This document shows positions 50,188-58,099 of a DNA stretch of 64,000 nt, piece by piece. The stretch is from Hyphomicrobiales bacterium (GTDB lineage Bacteria > Pseudomonadota > Alphaproteobacteria > SPJN01). The notes beneath the pieces were generated by a model. The model worked only from the letters and a program-made list of their open reading frames with translations. It searched no databases and was not told where the DNA came from. How positions within the stretch are numbered: position 1 is the stretch's first letter; each line of letters starts with the position of its first letter. Position numbers and translations under genes: made by a program. The stretch is from the NCBI GenBank assembly GCA_006844605.1, contig SPJN01000006.1:29419-93418 (forward strand), in the 5' to 3' direction.

Positions 50188-50217
50188 AACTACTCTCCGA
50201 TTATCTATTCAGTCTAT

Positions 50218-51390
50218 TTAGGCTGTTTCGTTAAACAGCTCTCGACCGATCAACATGCGGCGGATTTCAGATGTCCCCGCCCCGATTTCATACAATTTGG
50301 CGTCGCGCAACAAGCGCCCTGTCGCGCTTTCATTGATATAGCCCTGCCCGCCCAATGCCTGTATCGCCTCCAGCGCCATCAAGGTCGCCTTTTCAGCTGA
50401 ATACAGAATGACGCCCGCTGCGTCCTTGCGGGTAGTGTCGCCGCGATCACAAGCCTGCGCCACAGCATAAACATAGGCCTTGCTGGCATTCATGGTTGTG
50501 TACATGTCGGCAAGCTTGCCCTGCATCAATTGGAACTCACCGATGGGTTGGCCGAACTGCTCACGCTCATGCACATAGGGCATAACAATATCCATCGCTG
50601 CCTGCATGATGCCCAGCGGGCCGCCAGACAGAACCAGCCGTTCGTAATCAAGGCCGCTCATCAACACGCGGACACCGTTGTTCAGGCCGCCGAGGATGTT
50701 TTCCTCAGGCACTTCACAATCTTCAAACACAAGCTCGCACGTGTTTGAGCCACGCATCCCCAATTTGTCGAGTTTTTGGGCGGTTGAAAAACCCTTCATG
50801 CCCTTTTCAATCAAAAAAGCTGTGATGCCGTGCGGGCCCTTATCAACGTCTGTCTTGGCATAAACCACCAGCACATCGGCGTCCGGGCCATTGGTGATCC
50901 AAAACTTGTTGCCGTTCAGGATATAGCGGTCGCCTTCCTTGCGGGCGCGCAGCTTCATCGACACAACGTCAGACCCTGCACCCGGTTCGGACATGGCCAA
51001 CGCACCGACATGTTCCCCGGTGATCAGCTTGGGCAGATATTTCGCCTTTTGCGCGTCAGTGCCATTGCGGTTGATTTGGTTCACACACAGGTTTGAATGC
51101 GCACCATATGACAACCCGACCGAGGCTGAGGCACGGCTGATTTCCTCCATCGCCACGACATGAGCGGTGTAGCCCATATTCACGCCACCATATTCTTCAG
51201 AAACAGTAACGCCCAACACGCCAAGGTCACCGAATTTGCGCCACATATCTGCGGGGAATTCATTATCAAGATCGATCTGTTCTGCACGGGGCGCAAGCTC
51301 TGCCGCAGAGAAGCTGGCGACGGACTCGCGCAGCATATCTACGTCTTCACCCAGTCCGAAATCAAAGGACGGCATAGAATTACGGATCAT
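50218..51390 (-). CDS. ivd: Isovaleryl-CoA dehydrogenase
   Basis: FAD-dependent acyl-CoA dehydrogenase, first committed step of leucine catabolism. 390 aa. Signatures: [23 protein letters not shown], the FAD motif [38 protein letters not shown], and [15 protein letters not shown] with a catalytic Glu further on. These blocks are close to human/Pseudomonas IVD (LiuA). The frame could start at TTG one codon upstream, but ATG 51388-51390 has GGGAG seven bases before it. It lies 20 bp after mgtE. Confidence 0.92.
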   Translation of the reverse strand: MIRNSMPSFDFGLGEDVDMLRESVASFSAAELAPRAEQIDLDNEFPADMWRKFGDLGVLGVTVSEEYGGVNMGYTAHVVAMEEISRASASVGLSYGAHSNLCVNQINRNGTDAQKAKYLPKLITGEHVGALAMSEPGAGSDVVSMKLRARKEGDRYILNGNKFWITNGPDADVLVVYAKTDVDKGPHGITAFLIEKGMKGFSTAQKLDKLGMRGSNTCELVFEDCEVPEENILGGLNNGVRVLMSGLDYERLVLSGGPLGIMQAAMDIVMPYVHEREQFGQPIGEFQLMQGKLADMYTTMNASKAYVYAVAQACDRGDTTRKDAAGVILYSAEKATLMALEAIQALGGQGYINESATGRLLRDAKLYEIGAGTSEIRRMLIGRELFNETA

Positions 51391-51410
51391 CAAAAGGCTC
51401 CCAAAAAATG

Positions 51411-52808
51411 TTACAGCATGATCAATCCGGCAAGGCCAAGGAAGGCGAAAAAGCCCACTACATCCGTCACCGTCGTCACAAAGACGGAGGAGGATACAGC
51501 CGGGTCGATATTCAATCGATTCAACCCCATTGGCACAAGAATGCCGGATAATCCCGCGACGATCATATTAATTACCATGGCAAGCGCGATCACGCTACCA
51601 AGGGCGGGGTCAGCAAACCACCACCCCGCAATACCGCCGATCAAGACAGCGAACAAAATACCGTTCAAGCCGCCAACCAAAACCTCACGCGTTACAATCC
51701 GCATCGCGTTGGCTGCGGTCAATTCATGGGTGGCTAGCGCACGCACCGCAATGGTCAATGTCTGGGTGCCGGCATTGCCCCCCATCGACGCAACGATGGG
51801 CATCAAAATGGCAAGCGCAACGACCTGTTGAATTGTGTCGGCAAACAGCGCAATCACACCGGAAGCCATAATCGCCGTACCCAAATTCACCAACAACCAG
51901 ATGAAGCGACTGCGCGTAATATCCATGACGGAGTCAGAGACTTCTTCCTCGCCCACACCGGCAAGGCGCAACACGTCCTCTTCAACCTCGTCCTGCACAA
52001 TCTCAACCATATCATCAACGGTGATACAGCCGACCAGCCTGCCGGTATGATCAACCACCGCCGCGGTCACAAGGTCATATTGCTTAAAGAGCAAGCCGAC
52101 CTCTTCCTGATCAGTATCAGCAGGAATGACAATCGGCTCTTCCATCATCACGTCATCAACCCGCGTGGGGCGCTTGGCACGCAACAGCCGGTCCAGCAAC
52201 ACGCCGCCAATGGGTTTGAAATCCGCATCAATCACAAACAGCTGATAAAATGTTTCGGGCAATTCATCCGCGTCGCGTAAAAAGTCGATCACCTGCCCGA
52301 CCGTCCAAAAGGCAGGCACCGCAACCAAGTCACGCTGCATGATGCGTCCGGCTGAATCGTCCGGGTAACTCAAACTATCGGCAAGGCTTAATGCGTCGGG
52401 GGCATCAAGCTCATTCAGGATGGCTTTTTGGCGCTTTTCAGACAGGTCTTCCAGCACATAGACCTGATCATCCGAATCAAGGGTCGAGACAGCCTCAGCC
52501 ACCTGTTCCGCAGGCATGGCGCGCAGCAGATCATCCCTGATCCCCTCATTCACCTCGGCCAGCATGTCACCGGCTGTTTCGGCGTCCAGCACCTCCATCA
52601 ACGGCTCACGCAGGTCGGCGGGCAACTGCTCCACCACATCGGCAACATCAGCAGGATGAAGCGGATTGATTATATCCAGCACAACCTCTGGGCGGTCTTT
52701 TTCAAGGGCGTAGGCAACCTCGCGCACCAATTCAGCCGACGGACCAAACAGTTCCGTCACCGGTTCGGTAGGGACATTCGCCGCTGCATCGAGCAAGGGA
52801 TCAGACAT
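51411..52808 (-). CDS. mgtE: Magnesium transporter MgtE
   Basis: 465 aa. Order: N-terminal superhelical domain (about 20-150), two CBS domains (about 160-285; [36 protein letters not shown]), then a five-helix membrane channel (about 300-465) with the signature [26 protein letters not shown]. The CBS domains gate the channel by Mg2+ in this family. It is the first gene of a transcript that runs into the leucine-degradation genes, 20 bp apart, without an obvious terminator. Confidence 0.95.
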   Translation of the reverse strand: MSDPLLDAAANVPTEPVTELFGPSAELVREVAYALEKDRPEVVLDIINPLHPADVADVVEQLPADLREPLMEVLDAETAGDMLAEVNEGIRDDLLRAMPAEQVAEAVSTLDSDDQVYVLEDLSEKRQKAILNELDAPDALSLADSLSYPDDSAGRIMQRDLVAVPAFWTVGQVIDFLRDADELPETFYQLFVIDADFKPIGGVLLDRLLRAKRPTRVDDVMMEEPIVIPADTDQEEVGLLFKQYDLVTAAVVDHTGRLVGCITVDDMVEIVQDEVEEDVLRLAGVGEEEVSDSVMDITRSRFIWLLVNLGTAIMASGVIALFADTIQQVVALAILMPIVASMGGNAGTQTLTIAVRALATHELTAANAMRIVTREVLVGGLNGILFAVLIGGIAGWWFADPALGSVIALAMVINMIVAGLSGILVPMGLNRLNIDPAVSSSVFVTTVTDVVGFFAFLGLAGLIML

Positions 52809-52850
52809 GCCAGACCTTCCGCGTTGAAAAGAGGGTTACACGTTTGTCCT

Positions 52851-52878
52851 ATCATAGTTTTCACGAACGTCACGCCAA
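52851..52878 (-). promoter_or_regulatory. Candidate promoter of mgtE
   Basis: On the minus strand TTGGCG (52878-52873) and TATGAT (52856-52851) are 16 bases apart, about 40 bp before the mgtE ATG. It would transcribe mgtE and possibly the downstream leucine genes. No Mg2+-sensing M-box fold was recognised in the short leader. Confidence 0.45.
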
Positions 52879-53006
52879 TATTTTTCCACCAAAACGGACT
52901 GCGACTGATCAACACCGCCCACCCCCGATCCCGCTTCAAAACCAATGCTATTCAACACGTTTTGCGGTTCTTGGAGGCGTCCTCCCTACCTATAGCTCCC
53001 AGGCCC

Positions 53007-53048
53007 TTGCATTTAATACGATTTCGTACTATATAATTCGATATCGTA
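53007..53048 (+). promoter_or_regulatory. Promoter with two near-palindromic operators before the nitroreductase-MarR pair
   Basis: TATAAT (53032-53037) is an exact -10 with TTGCAT (53007-53012) as a -35, spacer 19. Operator 1, TACGATTTCGTA (53017-53028), lies between the two elements; operator 2, TTCGATATCGTA (53037-53048), starts at the last base of the -10. Each differs at one base from the perfect palindrome TACGATATCGTA, and their centres are 20 bp apart (two helical turns). This fits binding by the MarR protein encoded at 54151. Confidence 0.7.
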
Positions 53049-53063
53049 GCAATGGAGAGTGAC

Positions 53064-54158
53064 ATGGAACGACGTCGATTCTTGAAACTGGCAGGTGGCA
53101 GCGGGCTTGTATTGGCCGCAGGCGGCATCACCGCCTTTGCCACCACTCGCACGCCGACCCATGCGCTTGGCCCGTGGGCACAGGCTGGCCATTACAATGA
53201 CCCTCGCAAATTTGCGCTGTCCTATGCCCTGTTGGCCCCCAACCCGCACAACCGGCAACCGTGGGAGATTGGCTTGCACGGGGATGACGTCATCATCATC
53301 GACCGGGACAAGACAAAGAACCTGCCGCACACAGACCCGTTTGACAGGCAACTGACGATTGGCATGGGCTGCTTTTTGGAACTGCTGACCATCGCCGCCA
53401 CAGCCCGCGGCTATCGCGCCGTCACAACCTATTTCCCCGATGGTGCTGACGGACCACTGGCCCATATTCAGTTTCAGGACGGCGCTGTACAAGACGACCT
53501 GTTCGATCACATTTTACATCGTCGCAGCTGTAAGGAAGGTTTTGACACACGCCGCCTGAATGATGCGCAGATCCGCTCCCTGTCCCACCACGGCCATGTG
53601 GTGCATGACGCTGCTGAGGTTGCCCACCTGCAAGACCTGACATGGCGCGCATGGATGGTGGAATATGAAACCCCGCGCACCCAACGCGAAAGTGTTGAAC
53701 TGATGCGGTTTGGCAAACGTGCCATCAACGAAAACCCGGACGGCATTGCCATGGGTGGCGCTATGTTGGAGGCGATGAACATGCTGGGCGTGCTTGATGC
53801 CGAAACAGCGGCTGACCCCTCCTCCACCGCCTATAGGCAAGGCATCGACATGTTCCGCCCTTTGATGATGAGCACGCCTCACTACATCATGTTGAAGACC
53901 CCCGCCAATGATCGCGTCAGCCAATTGGATGCCGGACGCCGCTGGGCACGCCTGAACCTGACGACAACCGCAATGGGGCTTGCGCTTCATCCCGTCAGTC
54001 AGGCATTACAGGAATATCAGGAAATGGCTACGCTTTATCGTGACATTCACAAAACCTATGCCGCGCCGGGGGAAACCATTCAAATGCTGGGGCGGTTGGG
54101 CTATGGTCCCAAGGTGCCGCCTGCACCGCGTTGGGGTTTGGAGGAAAAACTTGTCTGA
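53064..54158 (+). CDS. Tat-signal nitroreductase-like (Acg-type) protein
   Basis: 364 aa. The N-terminus MERRRFLKLAGGSGLVLAAGG is a Tat signal with the twin-arginine RRRFLK core. The mature protein begins with a segment ALLAPNPHNRQPWEIGLHG like the FMN-binding nitroreductase/Acg family, then a fold ending with GRRWARLNLTTTAMGLALHPVSQ. A probable role is an exported flavin-dependent reductase, e.g. of quinones or nitro compounds. An ATG at 53052 lies within the mRNA leader; ATG at 53064 has GGAG six bases before. Its stop overlaps the MarR start. Confidence 0.8.
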   Translation: MERRRFLKLAGGSGLVLAAGGITAFATTRTPTHALGPWAQAGHYNDPRKFALSYALLAPNPHNRQPWEIGLHGDDVIIIDRDKTKNLPHTDPFDRQLTIGMGCFLELLTIAATARGYRAVTTYFPDGADGPLAHIQFQDGAVQDDLFDHILHRRSCKEGFDTRRLNDAQIRSLSHHGHVVHDAAEVAHLQDLTWRAWMVEYETPRTQRESVELMRFGKRAINENPDGIAMGGAMLEAMNMLGVLDAETAADPSSTAYRQGIDMFRPLMMSTPHYIMLKTPANDRVSQLDAGRRWARLNLTTTAMGLALHPVSQALQEYQEMATLYRDIHKTYAAPGETIQMLGRLGYGPKVPPAPRWGLEEKLV

Positions 54159-54639
54159 CAAAAAACCGGCCCCTAAATCGAAACAAGGCCAGCACGACAA
54201 GGTGGCGAACCTGTTCGGGTTGATGAATGAAATTGGTATCATCAACCAGTTGGGCACTAACCTGTTTGCCAAGCGTATGCCCGCCCCCCTGACCATGCCG
54301 CAATTCAGCGTGCTGAACCATTTGCTGCGCATCGGTGATGGCACGACGCCGAAACAGATTGCCAGCGCCTTTCAGGTGCCCAATACAAGCATGAGCCATA
54401 CACTGGCCCTGCTGCACCGCAATGGCTTCATCACCTATCAACAGAACGATCAGGACAAGCGCAGCAAAACTGTGTGGATCACCGATCAGGGCCGCGCCAT
54501 ACAAGGCCAAGCCATCATGGCGCTGGCGGATGACTTTGCGCAGCTATCAACAATTGTTGAAGGCGATGACATTGACGCGCTGGTGAACGCGCTGACGCGC
54601 ATCAGACAATTCATGGACGACCATCGCCTTGAAGATTAG
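54151..54639 (+). CDS. MarR family transcriptional regulator
   Basis: About 162 aa. Winged-helix core: MPQFSVLNHLLRIGDGTTPKQIASAFQVPNTSMSHTLALLHRNGFI is the helix-turn-helix, and the wing follows with QNDQDKRSKTVWITDQG, including the usual D-R motif (here DQDKRSK). TTG at 54151-54153 with a strong GGAGGA site five bases before it is the likely start, overlapping the nitroreductase stop by 8 bp; a frame beginning far upstream at 53980 is inside the other gene. The stop overlaps that of the haemoglobin gene. It probably represses its own operon via the operators at 53017-53048. Confidence 0.88.
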   Translation: MSDKKPAPKSKQGQHDKVANLFGLMNEIGIINQLGTNLFAKRMPAPLTMPQFSVLNHLLRIGDGTTPKQIASAFQVPNTSMSHTLALLHRNGFITYQQNDQDKRSKTVWITDQGRAIQGQAIMALADDFAQLSTIVEGDDIDALVNALTRIRQFMDDHRLED

Positions 54640-55145
54640 GGCAACATGACCTGATCGTCCGGGCGCGTTAACCGCTTTCCGCTTAACAAAACCTGATCAT
54701 GCTTGGCAGCCAAACCCATCTCAAGGCTTTGCGCGATGCGCCCGGCCCGTTCAATAAAGGCTGCGGCCGCATCTTTTGGGCAGACCTCAAGCGCGGTTTG
54801 TGAAAACAGCTCCAACCAGCGGTCAAAATGTCGAGCATCAATCGGCAACACCACGTGTTTTGGCATTGGCTGACCGCGATAAGTGCCAGACGACATCATC
54901 ACCGATGACCAAAACGCATACATCTTTTCCAGATGGGGCGACCAATCACTGATCCGGTTGGCAAAAACAGGGCCGATCAAATTATCCGCCCGCACGCGCG
55001 TATAGAACGCATCAACCAACCGCTTGATCAGGGCCTCATCAATGCCAATCGCCTGCGCCTGTGCAGCAGCCTCCGCCCGCAAACGGGCGCGCCGTTCTAC
55101 CGGCGTCTCACCGGATATGTCGCGATGTGAACCATGATCTGACAT
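54636..55145 (-). CDS. Group 3 truncated haemoglobin
   Basis: 169 aa. The helical 2-on-2 globin core begins after an N-terminal charged stretch: LVDAFYTRVRADNLIGPVF, KMYAFWSSVMMSSGTYRGQPM and LPIDARHFDRWLELF with the proximal His. The combination is typical of group III haemoglobins, which are thought to act in redox or NO-related chemistry. The stop codon shares four bases with the convergent MarR gene. The acidic-basic N-terminal extension (about 25 residues) is longer than in many members. Confidence 0.85.
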   Translation of the reverse strand: MSDHGSHRDISGETPVERRARLRAEAAAQAQAIGIDEALIKRLVDAFYTRVRADNLIGPVFANRISDWSPHLEKMYAFWSSVMMSSGTYRGQPMPKHVVLPIDARHFDRWLELFSQTALEVCPKDAAAAFIERAGRIAQSLEMGLAAKHDQVLLSGKRLTRPDDQVMLP

Positions 55146-55208
55146 TAAAACACCTTAGCCGCTGTCACCAAATTGGGAAACGCGTATTGCCAAAACTGTC
55201 TTGGAAAA

Positions 55209-55295
55209 TGGTGCGGCCGAGAAGACTCGAACTTCCACGGGTTTTACCCCACAGCGACCTCAACGCTGCGCGTCTACCAATTCCGCCACGGCCGC
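55209..55295 (-). tRNA. tRNA-Leu (GAG)
   Basis: Minus strand, 87 nt. Acceptor GCGGCCG pairs with CGGCCGC; discriminator A and CCA encoded at 55209-55211; anticodon loop TTGAGGT gives GAG; long variable arm with GTGGGG/ACCCGT-type pairing. Second Leu isoacceptor in the window. Confidence 0.95.
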
Positions 55296-55470
55296 CCATG
55301 ACATGCCGCTGTTCATCTCACAGCGGGTAGAGTTCGCGGTTGATAGCAAACCCCCGCCCTATAGGCAAGCAATCCTGCAAATGATTTAGGCCAGCGCCAT
55401 GCGCCATTTTGACTGCGCGAGCGGCGCTATTCGCGCCGGGCCCGCAAGGGGCCGGTTCAAGTTGAACCGC

Positions 55471-56238
55471 CTAGATGCCGCCGCCATCTATGAACGTATC
55501 GGGCGTATGAATGCCGCATTCGGTTTTGTCCTGCCCCGCCCACCGGCCAGAGCGAGGGTCTTGCCCCGGCGCCACACGATCCGTGCAAGGCATGCAACCG
55601 ATCGATAGGTAGCCGTCTTCAATCAACGGATGGGGCGGCAAATCATGGGCCGCCACATATTGCGCAAGATCATCCTCACCCCACAGGGCAAGCGGATTGA
55701 TTTTAAGCTGGGTCGTTGTCGGTTCAATCAACGGGATGGCGGCACGGCTGGCTGCCTGAAACCGTTTGCGCCCTGTGATCCAGGCGTCGAACCCTTCAAG
55801 GGCACGGTTCATCGGTTCCACCTTACGGAAATCGCAGCACGCCTCAGTATCGCGTGACCACAATGTACCATCAGGGTCCAGCCTTGCTTCATCTTCAGGG
55901 TCGGGCTTAATCGACCGCACATCTGTCAATCCCAATTGGTCAATCAGCTTGTCGCGATAGCGCAGCGTCTCACCAAACAGCTTGCCTGTGTTCAGAAATA
56001 TCACAGGCGTGCTGGGGTCAACTTTGGCAACCATATGCAACAGAACAGCTGATTCAGCACCGAATGACGAAACTAGCGCAATTCTGCCCTTTAATTCGTG
56101 TTTGATCATCGATTGCAGCAGGGCATAACCGGACACCCCTTCATAGGCCGCCGACAACGCATCCGCACGGGCCTGCACCTGCTCAGGGCTGACTGGCGTG
56201 GGTGTCTGTGTCTGTAAAAGCTGCGCTTCGGACGCCAT
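55471..56238 (-). CDS. cysH: Adenylyl-sulfate (APS) reductase, thioredoxin-dependent
   Basis: 255 aa. Reduces APS to sulfite in assimilatory sulfur metabolism. The nucleotide-binding loop SSFGAESAVLLHMV, the pair of Cys in ACCDFRKVEP and the later CMPCT give the CC...CxxC ligands of a [4Fe-4S] cluster, marking APS rather than PAPS specificity; the active-site Cys is in the TECGIH tail. The gene is divergent from lipB across an A/T-rich region. No other cys gene is adjacent. Confidence 0.93.
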   Translation of the reverse strand: MASEAQLLQTQTPTPVSPEQVQARADALSAAYEGVSGYALLQSMIKHELKGRIALVSSFGAESAVLLHMVAKVDPSTPVIFLNTGKLFGETLRYRDKLIDQLGLTDVRSIKPDPEDEARLDPDGTLWSRDTEACCDFRKVEPMNRALEGFDAWITGRKRFQAASRAAIPLIEPTTTQLKINPLALWGEDDLAQYVAAHDLPPHPLIEDGYLSIGCMPCTDRVAPGQDPRSGRWAGQDKTECGIHTPDTFIDGGGI

Positions 56239-56280
56239 AGCACCGGTTCCTTTTTCAGGCGATTCCGCCTGCCACTCGAA

Positions 56281-56370
56281 TTTCCCTTAATGTGTACGTT
56301 ATGTTTAATATTTTCAACCCTTTTTGTGTATATTAAATTAATCTACATATTAACTTTGTATTAAACACAA
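56281..56370. promoter_or_regulatory. A/T-rich segment in the cysH-lipB divergent region
   Basis: Twenty of these 90 bases are G or C (22%), far below the surroundings. Repeated TTAAT/ATTAA elements and partial inverted repeats (GTATATTAAAT, TTTGTATTAAAC) are seen. It may hold the cysH promoter with UP-like or regulator-binding sequences. No exact motif was identified. Confidence 0.45.
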
Positions 56371-56519
56371 TTCCATAAGCGGCGCAATTCTGCGGCATTC
56401 TTCAATGCACGCGCGCCACCCGCCATCAACCGCCCGGATTTAACCCGCGCAATTTCGCCGCAAGCCCCAGAAATCAAGCGCTTGACCCCTGATGCGTCCT
56501 AGCCCATCTTGCCGCTGAC

Positions 56520-57188
56520 ATGACAATTGAATGGAAAATATCAGACGAATTGGTCCCCTATCCTGACGCCTTGGCGTTGATGGAGGCGCGGGTGGCTGCC
56601 ATCATCAATGATGGTGCCCCGGATATGGTGTGGTTGTTGGAACATCCGCCCCTGTACACCGCCGGCACCAGCGCGGATGTGAAGGATTTGGTCCAGCCTG
56701 ACCGCTTTCCCGTGTATGACGCGGGGCGTGGCGGTCAATACACCTATCATGGCCCCGGACAACGGGTTGCCTATGTGATGATGGATCTGAACCGGGCTGC
56801 AATGCGGCGGGGCCTGTCAGGCCCGGACTTGCGCGCCTTCGTCAACAAATTGGAAGAATGGATTATCGACACCCTTGCCAGCTTTAACGTAACGGGGGAG
56901 CGTCGTGAAGGCCGCGTCGGTGTGTGGGTCGACCGTTCACCAACATTGGGCGCGGGCCGTGAAGACAAGATTGCCGCCATCGGCGTGCGCGTTCGCAAAT
57001 GGGTGACATGGCATGGCATCTCCATCAATGTAGAACCTGACCTTGACCACTTCACAGGCATTGTCCCCTGCGGCATCAGCCAGCATGGGGTAACCAGCCT
57101 TGTCGATTTGGGCCTGCCTGTCACCATGACAGATCTCGACATGGCACTGAAAGACAGTTTCAGCAAAGTGTTTGGCGATGACGCCTAA
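56520..57188 (+). CDS. lipB: Octanoyltransferase LipB
   Basis: 222 aa. Transfers octanoyl from acyl-carrier protein to lipoyl domains. Signatures [44 protein letters not shown] (catalytic Lys) and [15 protein letters not shown] (catalytic Cys). Start at ATG 56520. A CTTGAC/CCCATCTT pair lies just upstream (56481-56510). It overlaps the downstream GNAT gene by 11 bp. Confidence 0.95.
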   Translation: MTIEWKISDELVPYPDALALMEARVAAIINDGAPDMVWLLEHPPLYTAGTSADVKDLVQPDRFPVYDAGRGGQYTYHGPGQRVAYVMMDLNRAAMRRGLSGPDLRAFVNKLEEWIIDTLASFNVTGERREGRVGVWVDRSPTLGAGREDKIAAIGVRVRKWVTWHGISINVEPDLDHFTGIVPCGISQHGVTSLVDLGLPVTMTDLDMALKDSFSKVFGDDA

Positions 57189-57714
57189 ACTATCCAAAGC
57201 CGATCTCACCGACCTGCCATTGGTCGAACGATTGCTGCAACTTTATCTGCATGATTTTTCGGGCTTCGCCGGGGCAGACAGCCCACATGGCCTGATCGGT
57301 GAAAACGGGGTGTTCCCCTATGGCGATTTCCCCGGCGGCTTACGCAGCTTTTTTATCGAGGATGATCGATCCGCGTGGTTGTTCCACTATCCCCACCCAA
57401 CACAGGGTGATGTGTTGGCGGGCTTTGCCCTTGTGAATGCCCACGCCCCATCGGGCGAAAAGGTCGATCACGTCGTGGCTGAGTTTCATGTCCTGCGGAA
57501 GTATCGCGGCATCGGCCTTGGCCGTGCTGCTGCCCATGCGTTGTTTACCGCGCTGCCCGGTATGTGGGAGTTGGGGATTTTGGACGACAATGTTGACGCC
57601 CGCGCCTTTTGGCCCAAGGTGGTGCAATCAGGCCCCTGTCACGGCACTACCCTGACACGCAGCGATAATGACCGCTGGTCCGGCGACATTTGGCACTTTG
57701 TCAGCGCTGGTTAG
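57178..57714 (+). CDS. GNAT family N-acetyltransferase
   Basis: 178 aa. [31 protein letters not shown] is the acetyl-CoA-binding A motif (R/Q-x-x-G-x-G/A form: RGIGLGRA). The N-terminal part begins with [29 protein letters not shown] at 57178 is preferred to a TTG two codons upstream. It lies after lipB with an 11-bp overlap, so both are co-translated. Substrate unknown. Its stop codon overlaps that of the convergent VOC gene. Confidence 0.8.
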   Translation: MTPKLSKADLTDLPLVERLLQLYLHDFSGFAGADSPHGLIGENGVFPYGDFPGGLRSFFIEDDRSAWLFHYPHPTQGDVLAGFALVNAHAPSGEKVDHVVAEFHVLRKYRGIGLGRAAAHALFTALPGMWELGILDDNVDARAFWPKVVQSGPCHGTTLTRSDNDRWSGDIWHFVSAG

Positions 57715-58094
57715 GGTGCAGGCTGTAAGAACGTAACAGCCTCAATCTTATTGCCATCAAGGTCACGGACAAACGCACCGTAATAGCTTGTGATCGTTGC
57801 CTGCCGTTCCCCCGGCGGTCCGTCGCAGCGTCCGCCATACTTCACCGCATTGGCATGGAATGCGTCCACCGCAGCAACCGATCTGGCACGCAGACAAATG
57901 TGAACACCGGTCCCTGTCGGAACCGGCGCCAAATCTTCGCGAAGATTAATCCAAAATTCAGGATATTTCTTGCCGTACCCGACCCGGTCCGGACCTGCAA
58001 TAAAACAAACAAGGCCAAGCGGTTCAAACACCGCATCATAAAAGGTCTTGGATGCTGCAAGGTCGCGGACCGCGACTGATATGTGGTCAATCAT
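57711..58094 (-). CDS. VOC (glyoxalase/bleomycin-resistance) family protein
   Basis: 127 aa with two beta-alpha-beta-beta-beta modules. The start MIDHISVAVRDLAASKTFYDAVFEPLGL and the end YYGAFVRDLDGNKIEAVTF are usual for this fold, with His4, Glu-type metal ligands (His in VHICLRA and Glu in KIEAV) probably binding a divalent metal. It lies 5 bp after pccA, but the sequence does not match methylmalonyl-CoA epimerase. Substrate unknown. Confidence 0.8.
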   Translation of the reverse strand: MIDHISVAVRDLAASKTFYDAVFEPLGLVCFIAGPDRVGYGKKYPEFWINLREDLAPVPTGTGVHICLRARSVAAVDAFHANAVKYGGRCDGPPGERQATITSYYGAFVRDLDGNKIEAVTFLQPAP

Positions 58095-58099
58095 ATGGC

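Noticed and set aside
53980..54150. Longer start for the MarR gene at ATG 53980
   Set aside because: The extra 57 residues overlap the nitroreductase coding sequence in another frame and have no MarR resemblance; the TTG at 54151 has a strong GGAGGA and yields a normal MarR length.
57711..58094. VOC protein next to pccA as methylmalonyl-CoA epimerase
   Set aside because: The place is tempting, but the sequence is of the general glyoxalase/bleomycin type (FYDAVFEPLGL, FVRDLDGNKIEAV) and lacks the usual epimerase blocks. It was left as a VOC family protein.
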